Positions 33,014-42,260 are shown, numbered from the stretch's first letter. The stretch is DNA of 64,000 nt from Fictibacillus halophilus (GCF_016401385.1 NZ_JAEACF010000001.1:3224001-3288000), one strand, 5' to 3'. Notes: generated by a model from the letters alone, not told the origin. Made by a program: numbers and translations.

Positions 33014-35386
33014 TTACTGATATAGCGCATTGGATAATAATCGGAAAAGATAATCCGTGTGATCACGGAATCCTGCTTCGAGTCCGATCAACGTAACGTC
33101 TTTTTGTGCTTCTTCTACAATGACAGATTGCCCCGCCGCTTGTTGATTGTTTTTCCAGTGTCCAGCAACAAAAAAGTTACCGTCTCCTAAAGTTGCGATA
33201 GATCTCGAGTTTCCTAAGTCTGTAAACCAAACTGGTCGATAGACAAATCCAAGATCATCTTTTTTATAGCCCGCTGTTACTTCATCTTTTTCATAGTTTA
33301 CTTTTACGATTCCATTGCTGTTGGAGCCGCCAGTATTAACTTTTATCGTTGTTAATCCGAGCTGGCTTGAAGCTTTAGCGCCACCAGCGCCTACTGAAAT
33401 ATATTTTCCGCCATTATTGATAAATGTTTGTACGTTGTTTTTAAAATTATCATAAGCTTGTTTGCTGCCGATCACGAACGGCTTATTTGCTTCTCTCACA
33501 TTCTCGTATTGCAGCAATGCGTCCGTTCCTGCATATAGGAACGCATCGTATTGGGATAGACCCTTCTCTGCCACTTCTTTTGGTGTCACTTCTGTTACCG
33601 AGAAACCGAGTCGCTCTAATGCGAGCTTCGTACCTGCATGACTTTGCGCTTTATTTATGCCACCATCTTTTAATACAGCTACATTCAGTGCAGATAGCTT
33701 TTCTTTTTGTGCTGGAAGTTTTGCTGCTTGCAGCTTGATTCCGGATTCTTTTACCAGCTTTTTATTTTTTGATGAGAGGTTTTCGATATAGAAATTTCCT
33801 GCATCGTCTTTATAAACACGCTCACCTTTTTTCATAAGATCGTTCACTAGCTTTACCGCTTGGACAGAGCTGTTGGAAAATACATATGGCCCTTTCCCTT
33901 GTAAGGAGCCTTCATATTCAGCCTCTTTAACAGGCTTTGTTTTCGCATTCACTTTTTCATCCACTTCTATCGCTTCAAAGCCCCATAATTCTGGTAGACT
34001 CCAGGCTGAAATGTCATACATCGCAGGCGTATCGTTCGTGATATCCTCGCCATCCCACAGCATCGTGTTTGCAAGTCCGGCTTTGGCCTGGCTCATATCG
34101 ACGATGTACGTACCCGCCGGATAAGCTTGTCCGTTAGCAGAAAAAGGTTTGACCGCTTTCTCTACAGAAATGTCATTTTCAATAAGATGGTTTACCGCTT
34201 TTTCGGTAACAGTCGGATCCTTTTCATCTACAGGCAGCACATAAGCATTCGGGAAGAATCCTTCCTCGTGATACGGATGATCAAAGTTGATGCCACGTTC
34301 AAAGATCTCAATTTGATCGGTAAGCATTCCTTGTTTGTTCTGAACAGCAAACTTCAATGCTCCCATCACAGCATCGTTTGCCCATCTCACACCATCCCAG
34401 TTGTTTGTTGGTGCTTCTAACGTGTAGCCGTATGCCCCATGATACATCGCATACATCGGTGTGAAGATCGGTGGATAATCGTCCCAACCCGCACTATCAT
34501 CTCGCTGCGGAATATAAGTACCCGTCATATTTTTATAGAGATCTGTTTCATAGTTTGCTTTATTACCCACGATTTCTGCTTCCATCGCTTTTGCTTGATC
34601 TAACGCCCATTTAGAGAACAGATCATATTCATAGTTCGGATTATGAGGCGGCGTACATGGCTCAATCAACCCAGGCTTTCCATCATCACTGTTCACATAG
34701 CCGTGAAGATCTAAGAAGACCATCGGATTCCACTCTGTGATCAGATCAACGGTTTGTTTTGTTTCCTCTTGCGAAAGTGTGATGAAGTCACGGTTCAGAT
34801 CGATACCGTTTCCGTTAAAACGAGTACCGTCAACACGACCATCAGGATTCGCTACCACATTAAAGATAAGTATGTTGCTGTTTAGAATCTCTTTTGTTTC
34901 TGCGTCATCATCATACGCAAAACGATCGATCAGCTGAAGAACAGCATCAGATCCTATGTATTCAGTTCCATGAATGGATCCATTGATCATCACCGGTACT
35001 TTAAAATCAGGATTTTCAGCGATCCAATCTTGAGCTTTTTGAGGATTTTTGAACATTTCCTTTCGGAGTTTCTTATAATGTCCATACTTAGCCTTATCCC
35101 CAGTATTAGAGATCGTGACCACATACATCGGATACCCTTTAGATGAAACCCCTGTTTGTTCAAGGGTTACTCGTTGGCTTTCTCTATCAATCTTCTTTAA
35201 GACTGAACCAATCTTTGAATACTTCACAAAATCATAATGCTCAGAGTTGAACGGACTTCCATCAGCCTCTTCAAAGTTATTAACGTTCGTCCACTTCTTT
35301 TGAGGCGCTTCTGCTGTTACGGCAAAAGGCATTGATGTCAATAAACTCAAACTCATAACACCGGCTACCCAATGTTTTTTTAACAT
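33014..35386 (-). CDS. Secreted zinc carboxypeptidase, M14 family
   Basis: This 790-residue exported peptidase has a signal peptide ending near residue 25 (VTA-EAPQ). The M14 catalytic domain covers about 50-360: zinc ligands His139 and Glu142 (HGTE) and His228 (FLDLHGYV), substrate residues in DLNRDF, and the catalytic Glu in GYTLEAPTNN. The remaining 400 residues include a region (560-690) with an alternating strand-helix pattern reminiscent of a class I glutamine amidotransferase-like fold (AVLKDGG, VSVGAGGA), which other large Bacillus M14 proteins also have. It probably releases C-terminal residues from extracellular peptides. GGGGAG precedes the ATG. Confidence 0.88.
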   Translation of the reverse strand: MLKKHWVAGVMSLSLLTSMPFAVTAEAPQKKWTNVNNFEEADGSPFNSEHYDFVKYSKIGSVLKKIDRESQRVTLEQTGVSSKGYPMYVVTISNTGDKAKYGHYKKLRKEMFKNPQKAQDWIAENPDFKVPVMINGSIHGTEYIGSDAVLQLIDRFAYDDDAETKEILNSNILIFNVVANPDGRVDGTRFNGNGIDLNRDFITLSQEETKQTVDLITEWNPMVFLDLHGYVNSDDGKPGLIEPCTPPHNPNYEYDLFSKWALDQAKAMEAEIVGNKANYETDLYKNMTGTYIPQRDDSAGWDDYPPIFTPMYAMYHGAYGYTLEAPTNNWDGVRWANDAVMGALKFAVQNKQGMLTDQIEIFERGINFDHPYHEEGFFPNAYVLPVDEKDPTVTEKAVNHLIENDISVEKAVKPFSANGQAYPAGTYIVDMSQAKAGLANTMLWDGEDITNDTPAMYDISAWSLPELWGFEAIEVDEKVNAKTKPVKEAEYEGSLQGKGPYVFSNSSVQAVKLVNDLMKKGERVYKDDAGNFYIENLSSKNKKLVKESGIKLQAAKLPAQKEKLSALNVAVLKDGGINKAQSHAGTKLALERLGFSVTEVTPKEVAEKGLSQYDAFLYAGTDALLQYENVREANKPFVIGSKQAYDNFKNNVQTFINNGGKYISVGAGGAKASSQLGLTTIKVNTGGSNSNGIVKVNYEKDEVTAGYKKDDLGFVYRPVWFTDLGNSRSIATLGDGNFFVAGHWKNNQQAAGQSVIVEEAQKDVTLIGLEAGFRDHTDYLFRLLSNALYQ

Positions 35387-35611
35387 ATTGTTTCTCCCCT
35401 TCCTTAATCCAAAAAAACAAAATAATTATACTAAACTATGAATTTTTATTCAATCTATTTTTGAGAATCATTTCACCAGAACTAATATTCAATAGCACCT
35501 TTTAGATACCTCTATAAAAAATGCAAAGAAAAATAAATGAGTAAATATTCATAGTTCTTTATTCTTATTAAGAACCGTTCATAAATATATAAGGATAAAT
35601 AATGTTATAAT

Positions 35612-36576
35612 TTGGATAATGGTGAGGTCTCGAGAATAGCCATCGGCACACATCTAGGAGAAATGAATGATGAAGATTCGCTTTCCTATCAAGAATCGAT
35701 TGAATTTGCGCTGTTCCATGGAATCAATTTTATTGATACCGCTCTTAATTATCGAGGCATGCGCTCTGAGCGCGATATTGGAAGTGTTTTATCAAAACTC
35801 ATTCAAAAGAAAAAGCAGATCGACAGAGAAAATATTTTTTTGTCTACGAAAGCAGGCATCATACCAGGTGATATTGATGCTCAACTTCGTCCTGATAACT
35901 ACCTGCAGGAATTTTGGTAGGAAAAGGAATCCTGCAACGTTCTGATATACAGATTATCGACCATCACAAACACGTTATGGAACCTTCTTATTATGAGTTT
36001 GCTATTGAACAAAGTTTAAAACACATGCATGTAGATTTCATAGACGTCCATTACATTCATAACCCAGAGGTCTCTTTGATCGTTTTAGGTGAGGAAGCCT
36101 TTGATCATAAGCTCCAAAAACTGTTTGCGTTTTATGAACAACAAGTGGATAGAGGTTTGATCCGATATTACGGCTTAGCTGTCTGGGCAGCTTTTACAGA
36201 GTCTCCCGAGACATCTGGTTATATTTCTTTAGAGAAAGTAATGAATGTTGCCCACTCTGTTGCCGGTCAGTCTCATCATTTTAGTTTTATTCAAACCCCG
36301 TTCAACCACTTGAATCAGATAGCTGCAACAGATCTGAACCAGCAAGTTAATGGTAAATGGAGAACGCTGCTTCAAGCTGCAGAAGAGTTAGGGCTTCATG
36401 TTACAACAAGTGCTCCATTAGATTGTGGCAGGCTTACTAATCATCAACACAAGAATGTAGATGAGCTGATGTCGTTTGTTTTAAAAACCCCTGGTATTTT
36501 GTCCACGATGATCGGTATGCGAAAGGTAGAAACGGTTAAAAAGAATTTGAGAACGTTTAACAAAGTTGGCTCGTAA
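35612..36576 (+). pseudogene. Aldo/keto reductase, frameshifted and short at the N-terminus
   Basis: Two adjacent frames together make one aldo/keto reductase. 35612-35920 gives SRIAIGTHLGEM, FALFHGINFIDTALNYRGMRSERDIG (the Asp-Tyr tetrad region) and FLSTKAGII. 35914-36576 gives FAIEQSLKHMHVDFIDVHYIHNP, FAFYEQQVDRGLIRYYGLAVW and the cofactor-binding GMRKVETVKKNL. The break is at the T4 run 35912-35915: one more T would join YLQE to FLVGKG. The N-terminus lacks the usual first ~12 residues, since an in-frame stop lies just upstream and the only start is TTG with a poor ribosome site. It is either a recent pseudogene or a sequencing error, and the short start favours a real lesion. Confidence 0.75.
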
Positions 36577-36597
36577 TAACGAGGCAACTTTGTTTAT
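36559..36597 (+). terminator. Terminator at the end of the aldo/keto reductase
   Basis: ACAAAGTTGGCTCG pairs with CGAGGCAACTTTGT, followed by a TTTAT tail. It overlaps the last codons. Confidence 0.8.
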
Positions 36598-36669
36598 ATG
36601 GAACGACTAAAGTTTTTATTTTGACTAACCCCCTTTAATAAACTTCAATACGGTCATCATACTGAAATC

Positions 36670-37041
36670 TTACCAGTGTACTTGAAACTTATTACCATTT
36701 GGATCATAAAAGTGAAAAAATGCATGACCATTATCTTCTTTGATATCCTCGACCTTAACTTGATTATCAATTAAGTGTTGATGAAATTGAGATAATTCCG
36801 GACTCGTAAAGCCAATGCTAAACTCTTGTTCATTGTTAATTGTAAAATGAGCAAAAGTTTCATCTTCGGTGAGAACTAAGATAAGTAAGAAAGGTCCTTC
36901 ATTTATTTTTATAATTGCCAGCTCCTCTGTACTATTTAATAACTGGAGCCCTAATACATCTCTATACCAATGTGCTGATCGTTCTAAATTCTTTACAGGA
37001 ATTCTAATATAATGTACTTGCTCAATAAATGATTTACTCAT
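36670..37041 (-). CDS. VOC family (glyoxalase/bleomycin resistance-like) protein
   Basis: A 123-residue single VOC module with paired beta-alpha-beta-beta-beta units: VHYIRIPVKNLERSAHWYRDVLGLQL at the N-terminus and FSIGFTSPELSQFHQHLIDNQV, then AFFHFYDPNGNKFQVHW at the end. Metal ligand positions are His10 (VHYIRIP) and Glu or Gln at the strand ends. Substrate is unknown; family members include glyoxalases, dioxygenases and antibiotic-binding proteins. GGGGAG precedes the ATG. It is divergent from malT. Confidence 0.82.
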   Translation of the reverse strand: MSKSFIEQVHYIRIPVKNLERSAHWYRDVLGLQLLNSTEELAIIKINEGPFLLILVLTEDETFAHFTINNEQEFSIGFTSPELSQFHQHLIDNQVKVEDIKEDNGHAFFHFYDPNGNKFQVHW

Positions 37042-37210
37042 ATCCTTCTCCCCTTGCTTTGTTTATTCTATATACCTCTTTCTTCCAATTCCTTATATAA
37101 CCTGCTACTCTACAAAATTTTATAAAGGTCGAACTGTTCTTGGCTACCCTACGAAAAACATTACAAACCCTCTGGAAAAATTTTTTTACTCACTTTTTTA
37201 GTAATATTAC

Positions 37211-37239
37211 TTGTAAATGAAACCGTTTTATTTTACAAT
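37211..37239 (+). promoter_or_regulatory. Promoter of the malT cluster
   Basis: TTGTAA (37211-37216) and TACAAT (37234-37239) are separated by exactly 17 bp. Repressor-type palindromes lie within and downstream of it. Confidence 0.65.
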
Positions 37240-37326
37240 CACTAATGCAAACGATTGCACCAACGTGCATATACAAATTTGTAAGCGATTCAACTTTTTT
37301 TCGCAATCTATTGAATGCGATTTCAA
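37213..37326 (+). promoter_or_regulatory. Four LacI/CcpA-type palindromic operators before malT
   Basis: Four palindromes with a central CG occur. One at 37213-37236 has core AAACCGTTT and sits between -35 and -10. ATGCAAACGATTGCAC is at 37245-37260, TTGTAAGCGATTCAAC at 37279-37294 and TTGAATGCGATTTCAA at 37311-37326. Spacing of centres is about 28, 34 and 32 bp, near three helical turns for the last two. The last fits the CcpA cre consensus with one mismatch and the second with two. They may serve CcpA, a LacI-type maltose repressor, or both. No such regulator is in the window. Confidence 0.7.
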
Positions 37327-37366
37327 AAATGCAACGAAAGATATATACTTTAAGGAGGAAATCGTT

Positions 37367-39028
37367 TTGAAACAACGTGGAAAACTCATTTCATTTGATT
37401 TCTGGCAAAAGCTAGGTAAAGCGCTTCTTGTAGTAGTAGCGGTTATGCCGGCTGCCGGTTTGATGATATCACTAGGTAAAGTTATTGCTATGTTCGGTGG
37501 CGACATGACATTAGTGCAAACGATTGCTCGTGTTATGGAAGACATCGGATGGGCAATTATAACAAATCTGCATATCTTATTTGCGGTAGCGATCGGTGGA
37601 TCTTGGGCGAAGGAACGTGCGGGTGGTGCATTTGCAGCCGTAATCGCGTTCATCCTAATCAACCGTATCACAGGAGCGATCTTCGGCGTTAACAGCGCGA
37701 TGATGCTTGAAGAAGGCGCAAAAGTAAAATCACTTTTTGGCAGCGAACTCGTTGTTGGTGACTATTTCACATCTATTCTAGGTGCTCCTGCTCTAAACAT
37801 GGGAGTATTCGTCGGAATCATTTCCGGTTTCCTAGGTGCTGTTCTATTTAACAAGTACTACAACTACAACAAGCTTCCAAATGCATTAGCATTTTTTAAC
37901 GGAAAACGTTTTGTACCATTCGCCGTTATTTTATGGTCAGTGGTAACAGCTTTACTACTAGCTTTAATTTGGCCGTTTATCCAATCTCTACTTAATGACT
38001 TTGGGAAATGGATCGCAACATCACGTAACACGGCTCCAGTTATCGCGCCTTTCGTGTTCGGTACACTAGAGCGTTTATTGTTACCATTTGGTCTTCACCA
38101 TATGTTAACGGTTCCGATCAACTATACGGAGCTCGGTGGAACATATCAGATTATGACAGGTTCAGGAGCAGGATCTTCTGTAGCTGGACAAGACCCACTA
38201 TGGTTGGCTTGGATCAACGATCTTAACAACTTCTTAGCTGCTGGAGATACAAAAGCGTATCAAGCACTTTTAAATGATGTAGTACCAGCTCGTTTTAAAA
38301 TGGGGCAAGTTGTTCTTTCAACAGCATCACTTGTAGCGATCGCACTTGCGATGTACATGAACGTTGATAAAGACAAGCGCAAAAAGTACAAGTCTATGTT
38401 CTTATCTGCAGCACTCGCTGTATTCTTAACAGGTGTAACAGAGCCGATCGAATTCATGTTCATGTTTGCTGCTCCACTTCTTTATGTTGTTTACGCAATC
38501 ACAACTGGACTTGCGTTCGCAGTAGCGGATCTAATCCACGTACGTGTTCACGCATTCGGTTTTATCGAATTGTTGACTCGTACACCATTGCTTGTAAAAG
38601 CAGGATTAACACGTGACTTAATCAACTTTGCTGTAACGTGTATCGTATTCTTTGGATTAAACTTCTCGATCTTCTACGTATTGATCAAAAAGTTCAACCT
38701 GCCTACTCCAGGTCGTGCAGGTAACTATATTGAAACAACAGAAGCTGATGCTGCACCTGCTAAAAACGAGGCAGCAACAGGATCCGACAACTCTCAAGCT
38801 TCAGCGATCATCACGCTTTTAGGTGGAGCTGACAACATTGAAGACGTTGACGCATGTATGACTCGCCTTCGTGTAACGGTTAAAGATGCAACTGGCGTTG
38901 GCACAGAAAAAGAGTGGAAAGAGAACGGAGCACTTGGTCTGATTATCAAAGATAAAGGTGTTCAAGCGATTTACGGACCAAAAGCAGACGTATTAAAATC
39001 TGATATTCAAGATCGTTTGGGGATGTAA
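37367..39028 (+). CDS. malT: PTS alpha-glucoside (maltose) permease EIICB
   Basis: A 553-residue permease. The EIIC domain (about 10-440) has the glucose-family features LILW-type helices, GTLERLLLPFGLHHML with the conserved substrate-binding GxHH region, and TGVTEPIEFMFMFAAP. The EIIB domain (about 470-553) holds the phosphorylation site Cys497 (DACMTRLRV). There is no EIIA domain, so phosphate must come from a separate EIIA. The start is TTG at 37367 (LKQRGKL) because AAGGAGGA lies eight bases upstream; the earlier ATG would run through the operators. Maltose specificity is inferred from mapP and the glucosidase downstream. Confidence 0.88.
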   Translation: MKQRGKLISFDFWQKLGKALLVVVAVMPAAGLMISLGKVIAMFGGDMTLVQTIARVMEDIGWAIITNLHILFAVAIGGSWAKERAGGAFAAVIAFILINRITGAIFGVNSAMMLEEGAKVKSLFGSELVVGDYFTSILGAPALNMGVFVGIISGFLGAVLFNKYYNYNKLPNALAFFNGKRFVPFAVILWSVVTALLLALIWPFIQSLLNDFGKWIATSRNTAPVIAPFVFGTLERLLLPFGLHHMLTVPINYTELGGTYQIMTGSGAGSSVAGQDPLWLAWINDLNNFLAAGDTKAYQALLNDVVPARFKMGQVVLSTASLVAIALAMYMNVDKDKRKKYKSMFLSAALAVFLTGVTEPIEFMFMFAAPLLYVVYAITTGLAFAVADLIHVRVHAFGFIELLTRTPLLVKAGLTRDLINFAVTCIVFFGLNFSIFYVLIKKFNLPTPGRAGNYIETTEADAAPAKNEAATGSDNSQASAIITLLGGADNIEDVDACMTRLRVTVKDATGVGTEKEWKENGALGLIIKDKGVQAIYGPKADVLKSDIQDRLGM

Positions 39029-39031
39029 TTC

Positions 39032-39823
39032 ATGAAGCTATTAACGTTAAACGTTCATGCTTGGCAAGAAGAGAACCAGATGGAGAAATTAGAGATGCTT
39101 GCTCGCGATATCGCGAGTGAGCGTTATGATGTTATCGCACTTCAAGAGGTCATGCAGTCGATCGACTCTTCTCTTGTCAAAGATAACATCAAAAAAGATA
39201 ATTATGCCCTTGTTCTTTTAGAGCTATTGAAGAAACTTGGCGTTGAAGATTATGACTTTGTCTGGGACATGGCCCACTATGGCTATGTAACGTACGAAGA
39301 AGGATTGGCGATCATCAGCCGCCATCCAATTACGTCTCATGAAAGCTTTTTTGTTTCTGATCTACAAGATATGCACAACTGGAAAACACGCAAAATCGTA
39401 AAAGCAACCATCTCTTATGAAGGACAAGATATTCAATTCTTCTCCGGGCACTTTGGCTGGTGGGAAGATGACATCGAACCCTTTAAAGGTCAGTTCGATC
39501 GTTTGATGCAGTACATTCCTGAAGAAGGTCTTTCTTTTATCATGGGTGACTTAAACAACGATGCGAACGTTTGTCGCGAAGGCTTTGACTACGTAAAAGA
39601 AAAAGGGCTTTACGATACGTACGAACTGGCTGCAGAGAAAGATGACGGTTTAACGATCATCGGATCTATTGCTGGCTGGGACAACAACGAAGCTGGCCGC
39701 AGAATCGATTATATTTTAAGCAGCAAGCCCGTTGACGTTCTTCAATCATCTGTACGTTTTAACGGAAAAGAAACACCGGTGGTCTCCGATCATGCAGGTG
39801 TGGCTGTTACGGTTAAGATTTAG
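39032..39823 (+). CDS. mapP: EEP-fold phosphatase, probable maltose 6'-phosphate phosphatase
   Basis: This 263-residue protein of the endonuclease/exonuclease/phosphatase fold has metal and catalytic residues Asn7 (LTLNVHAW), Glu39 (ALQEVMQ), a central HFGWWEDD, GDLNND and Asp253-His254 (SDHAGV). It starts three bases after the malT stop, so it is probably translationally coupled. A similar gene beside a maltose PTS permease in Enterococcus faecalis encodes MapP, which dephosphorylates maltose 6'-phosphate so that a non-phosphorylated-maltose enzyme can act. The layout here matches that logic. Alternatively it could be a nuclease or sphingomyelinase-like enzyme, but no signal peptide is present. 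Confidence 0.78.
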   Translation: MKLLTLNVHAWQEENQMEKLEMLARDIASERYDVIALQEVMQSIDSSLVKDNIKKDNYALVLLELLKKLGVEDYDFVWDMAHYGYVTYEEGLAIISRHPITSHESFFVSDLQDMHNWKTRKIVKATISYEGQDIQFFSGHFGWWEDDIEPFKGQFDRLMQYIPEEGLSFIMGDLNNDANVCREGFDYVKEKGLYDTYELAAEKDDGLTIIGSIAGWDNNEAGRRIDYILSSKPVDVLQSSVRFNGKETPVVSDHAGVAVTVKI

Positions 39824-39845
39824 GCTTTGTTGCTCTCTTGAAAGT

Positions 39846-39973
39846 GTTGATTTCCGTTTCAGGTGCTTCGCTTTCCGCGGGGCAGGCGGTGAGCCCCTTG
39901 CCGCTTTGCGCCCTTAAGGGTCTCACCTGACCGCTTGTCCCGCAGGAGTCTCGCACCTTGCACTCCAATCAAC
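39846..39973 (-). repeat. Interspersed palindromic repeat, copy 6
   Basis: GTTGATTTCCGTTTCAGGTG at the left and CACTCCAATCAAC at the right. 128 bp. It interrupts the run of co-oriented genes between mapP and malL, starting 22 bp after the mapP stop codon. Confidence 0.92.
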
Positions 39974-40050
39974 TTTTTCAGTGATGCATAAACAATAAAC
40001 CGATCAGAAAGCAGCATTATTTTATAAAGACAATAAAGAAATCAAACAAA

Positions 40051-40081
40051 CCATGGGGAGCCGTTTTTCGGTATCCCCTGG
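40051..40081 (+). other. Hairpin in the malL leader
   Basis: CCATGGGGA with an inner CCG pairs with CGG and TCCCCTGG around a T5 loop. There is no T run after it. It lies 36 bp before the malL start and could be an RNA stabiliser or a processing site within the operon. Confidence 0.5.
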
Positions 40082-40116
40082 CGTGTTGTTAAAGAGAAAA
40101 ACATGGAGGTAACATT

Positions 40117-41781
40117 ATGGAAAAAGTTTGGTGGAAAGAAGCCGTTGGCTATCAAATTTACCCTCGCAGTTTCCAAGATTCTAATGGAGACGGAATCGGC
40201 GATCTAAAAGGGATCATTCAACGTTTAGATTATATTAAAGACCTTGGTATCGACGTGATCTGGATCTGCCCAATGTACAAATCGCCAAATGACGATAATG
40301 GTTACGACATTTCCGATTATCAAGATATCATGGACGACTTTGGAACGATGGAAGACTTTGATCTCCTGATGGAGGAAGTTCATAAGCGTGATATGAAGCT
40401 GATCATTGACCTAGTTCTTAACCATACGAGTGACGAGCACCAATGGTTCATCGAGTCTCGTTCATCTAAAGAAAATCCAAAGCGCGATTGGTACATTTGG
40501 AGAGACGGTAAAGATGGCAAAGAGCCAAACAACTGGGAAAGTATTTTCTCCGGGTCTGCTTGGCAATATGATGAAAAGACAGATCAATATTACCTCCATG
40601 TTTTCTCGACCAAACAACCAGATGTGAACTGGGAAAACCCTGAAGTGCGTGAAGCTCTTTATGATACGGTCAACTGGTGGTTAGATAAAGGAATCGACGG
40701 TTTCCGTATCGATGCGATCAGTCACATTAAAAAGCGTGATGGCTTCCCTGACATGCCGAACCCGAAGAACGAAAAGTACGTGTCTTCCTTCGACATGCAT
40801 ATGAACCAAAAAGGAATTCATACGTTTTTACAAGAGTTCAAAGACCGCACATACGCAAACTATGATGTAATGACGGTTGGTGAAGCAAACGGCGTTAAGA
40901 TTGACGAAGCGGACCTTTGGGTAGGAAAAGAAAACGGAAAGATGGACATGATCTTTCAATTCGAACACCTTGGCCTTTGGGATGCGGAAACCAATCCGGA
41001 AGTAGATATCGTTGAACTGAAAAAAGTGTTAACTCGCTGGCAGAAAGGTCTTGAAAAAGAAGGCTGGAACGCACTGTTCATCGAGAATCATGACAAACCT
41101 CGCGTTGTTTCTACTTGGGGCAATGATGATGAGTTTTGGTATGAAAGTGCAACAAGCTTCGGTGCGATGTACTTCTTGATGCAAGGAACACCGTTCATCT
41201 ATCAAGGTCAAGAGATTGGTATGACGAACGTACAGTTTGACTCAATCGAAGACTATGATGATGTCGCTGACAAAAACCGTTACCGCATCAAGCGCGAAGA
41301 AGGCGTTTCACACGAAGATATCATGTCTGTGATCTGGGCATCTTCTCGTGACAACAGCCGTACTCCGATGCAATGGAACAGCGATGAGAACGCTGGATTC
41401 ACAACGGGTACTCCTTGGATGAAAGTAAATCCGAACTTCACAGAGATCAACGTGGAAAAGCAAGAACAAGACGAGCACTCCATTTTAAGCTTTTATAAGA
41501 AAATGATCGCATTAAAGAAAAAGAACGAAGTCTTCACATACGGTGTGTATGATCTGATCCTTGAAGAAGATGAACAGATCTATGCGTATACACGTACACT
41601 TGGTGATGAAAAAGTCGTTGTGATCACGAACCTTTCTAAAACTGAAGCGAAGTTTGAATCTGAATTGAAGCTGAACGCTAATGGATTGTTGTTAGCGAAC
41701 AAAGAAGTTGTACATCATGACGATGTGACAAGCTTAACATTACAGCCGTATGAAGCGCGCGTATATCGCGTGAAAGCTTAA
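40117..41781 (+). CDS. malL: Alpha-glucosidase, GH13 subfamily 31
   Basis: A 554-residue cytoplasmic glycosidase. Catalytic residues are nucleophile Asp199 (GFRIDAI), acid Glu256 (VGEANG) and Asp326 (ENHDKPR). The residue after the nucleophile is Ala200. Oligo-1,6-glucosidases typically have Val there and alpha-1,4-acting maltases have Ala or Thr, so hydrolysis of maltose and maltooligosaccharides is favoured. The C-terminal ~70 residues form the usual beta sandwich. It is the last gene of the maltose cluster, separated from mapP by a repeat. GGAGG precedes the ATG. Trehalose-6-phosphate hydrolase is unlikely given Ala200 and its context. Confidence 0.93.
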   Translation: MEKVWWKEAVGYQIYPRSFQDSNGDGIGDLKGIIQRLDYIKDLGIDVIWICPMYKSPNDDNGYDISDYQDIMDDFGTMEDFDLLMEEVHKRDMKLIIDLVLNHTSDEHQWFIESRSSKENPKRDWYIWRDGKDGKEPNNWESIFSGSAWQYDEKTDQYYLHVFSTKQPDVNWENPEVREALYDTVNWWLDKGIDGFRIDAISHIKKRDGFPDMPNPKNEKYVSSFDMHMNQKGIHTFLQEFKDRTYANYDVMTVGEANGVKIDEADLWVGKENGKMDMIFQFEHLGLWDAETNPEVDIVELKKVLTRWQKGLEKEGWNALFIENHDKPRVVSTWGNDDEFWYESATSFGAMYFLMQGTPFIYQGQEIGMTNVQFDSIEDYDDVADKNRYRIKREEGVSHEDIMSVIWASSRDNSRTPMQWNSDENAGFTTGTPWMKVNPNFTEINVEKQEQDEHSILSFYKKMIALKKKNEVFTYGVYDLILEEDEQIYAYTRTLGDEKVVVITNLSKTEAKFESELKLNANGLLLANKEVVHHDDVTSLTLQPYEARVYRVKA

Positions 41782-41786
41782 CAAAC

Positions 41787-41826
41787 AAAAGCGTGCTATC
41801 CGATTAGGGAGAGCACGCTTTTTTAA
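41787..41826. terminator. Bidirectional terminator after malL
   Basis: AAAAGCGTGCT pairs with AGCACGCTTTT, followed by T on both strands. It overlaps the stop codon of the small convergent gene. Confidence 0.88.
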
Positions 41827-42140
41827 TGTGGCAGTCTTTTTTCAAAACGAATAAAAGAATACAGTCTGAGAAGGACAATCAACGTCCCGACGATCGTTAA
41901 AACGGGCGATATATTCGTGAATAGAGGTAACCACGCTAAAATAAACGCAACAAGCGCTGTAAAATTCCCTGAAAATCCATTGATCGGCTGAGTTCCTACA
42001 AGCCCCGCCCCTCTTAAGGAATTTTCATAACACGATCTATGATACGGTCGCAACTTAAAAAAGGCCCACACCGTACGCAGCTCGTCTCTTTGTTTGATCG
42101 GCATCAAACAGCTATCACAGTTTAGTTCTTTTTTCATCAT
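41823..42140 (-). CDS. Small protein with a zinc-ribbon-like N-terminus and two membrane helices
   Basis: A 105-residue protein. The N-terminal part has CDSC (residues 8-11) and a later HRSC (about 34-37) that could bind a metal ion. Two hydrophobic segments follow (about 57-78 and 80-98), then a basic tail. The layout suggests a membrane-anchored cytosolic zinc finger. No family was recognised. GGAG lies before the ATG. It is divergent from the NERD gene. Confidence 0.65.
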   Translation of the reverse strand: MMKKELNCDSCLMPIKQRDELRTVWAFFKLRPYHRSCYENSLRGAGLVGTQPINGFSGNFTALVAFILAWLPLFTNISPVLTIVGTLIVLLRLYSFIRFEKRLPH

Positions 42141-42260
42141 TTCTTCTCCTTCATTAGCAAATCACTCTCCCTCCATTCTACCAATCCTTTAATCAATGCT
42201 ATAGCTTTTTAAAAGGACTTTTTGCGATGAAAGGAGAATTTTAACGTGAGGAGTGATGCT

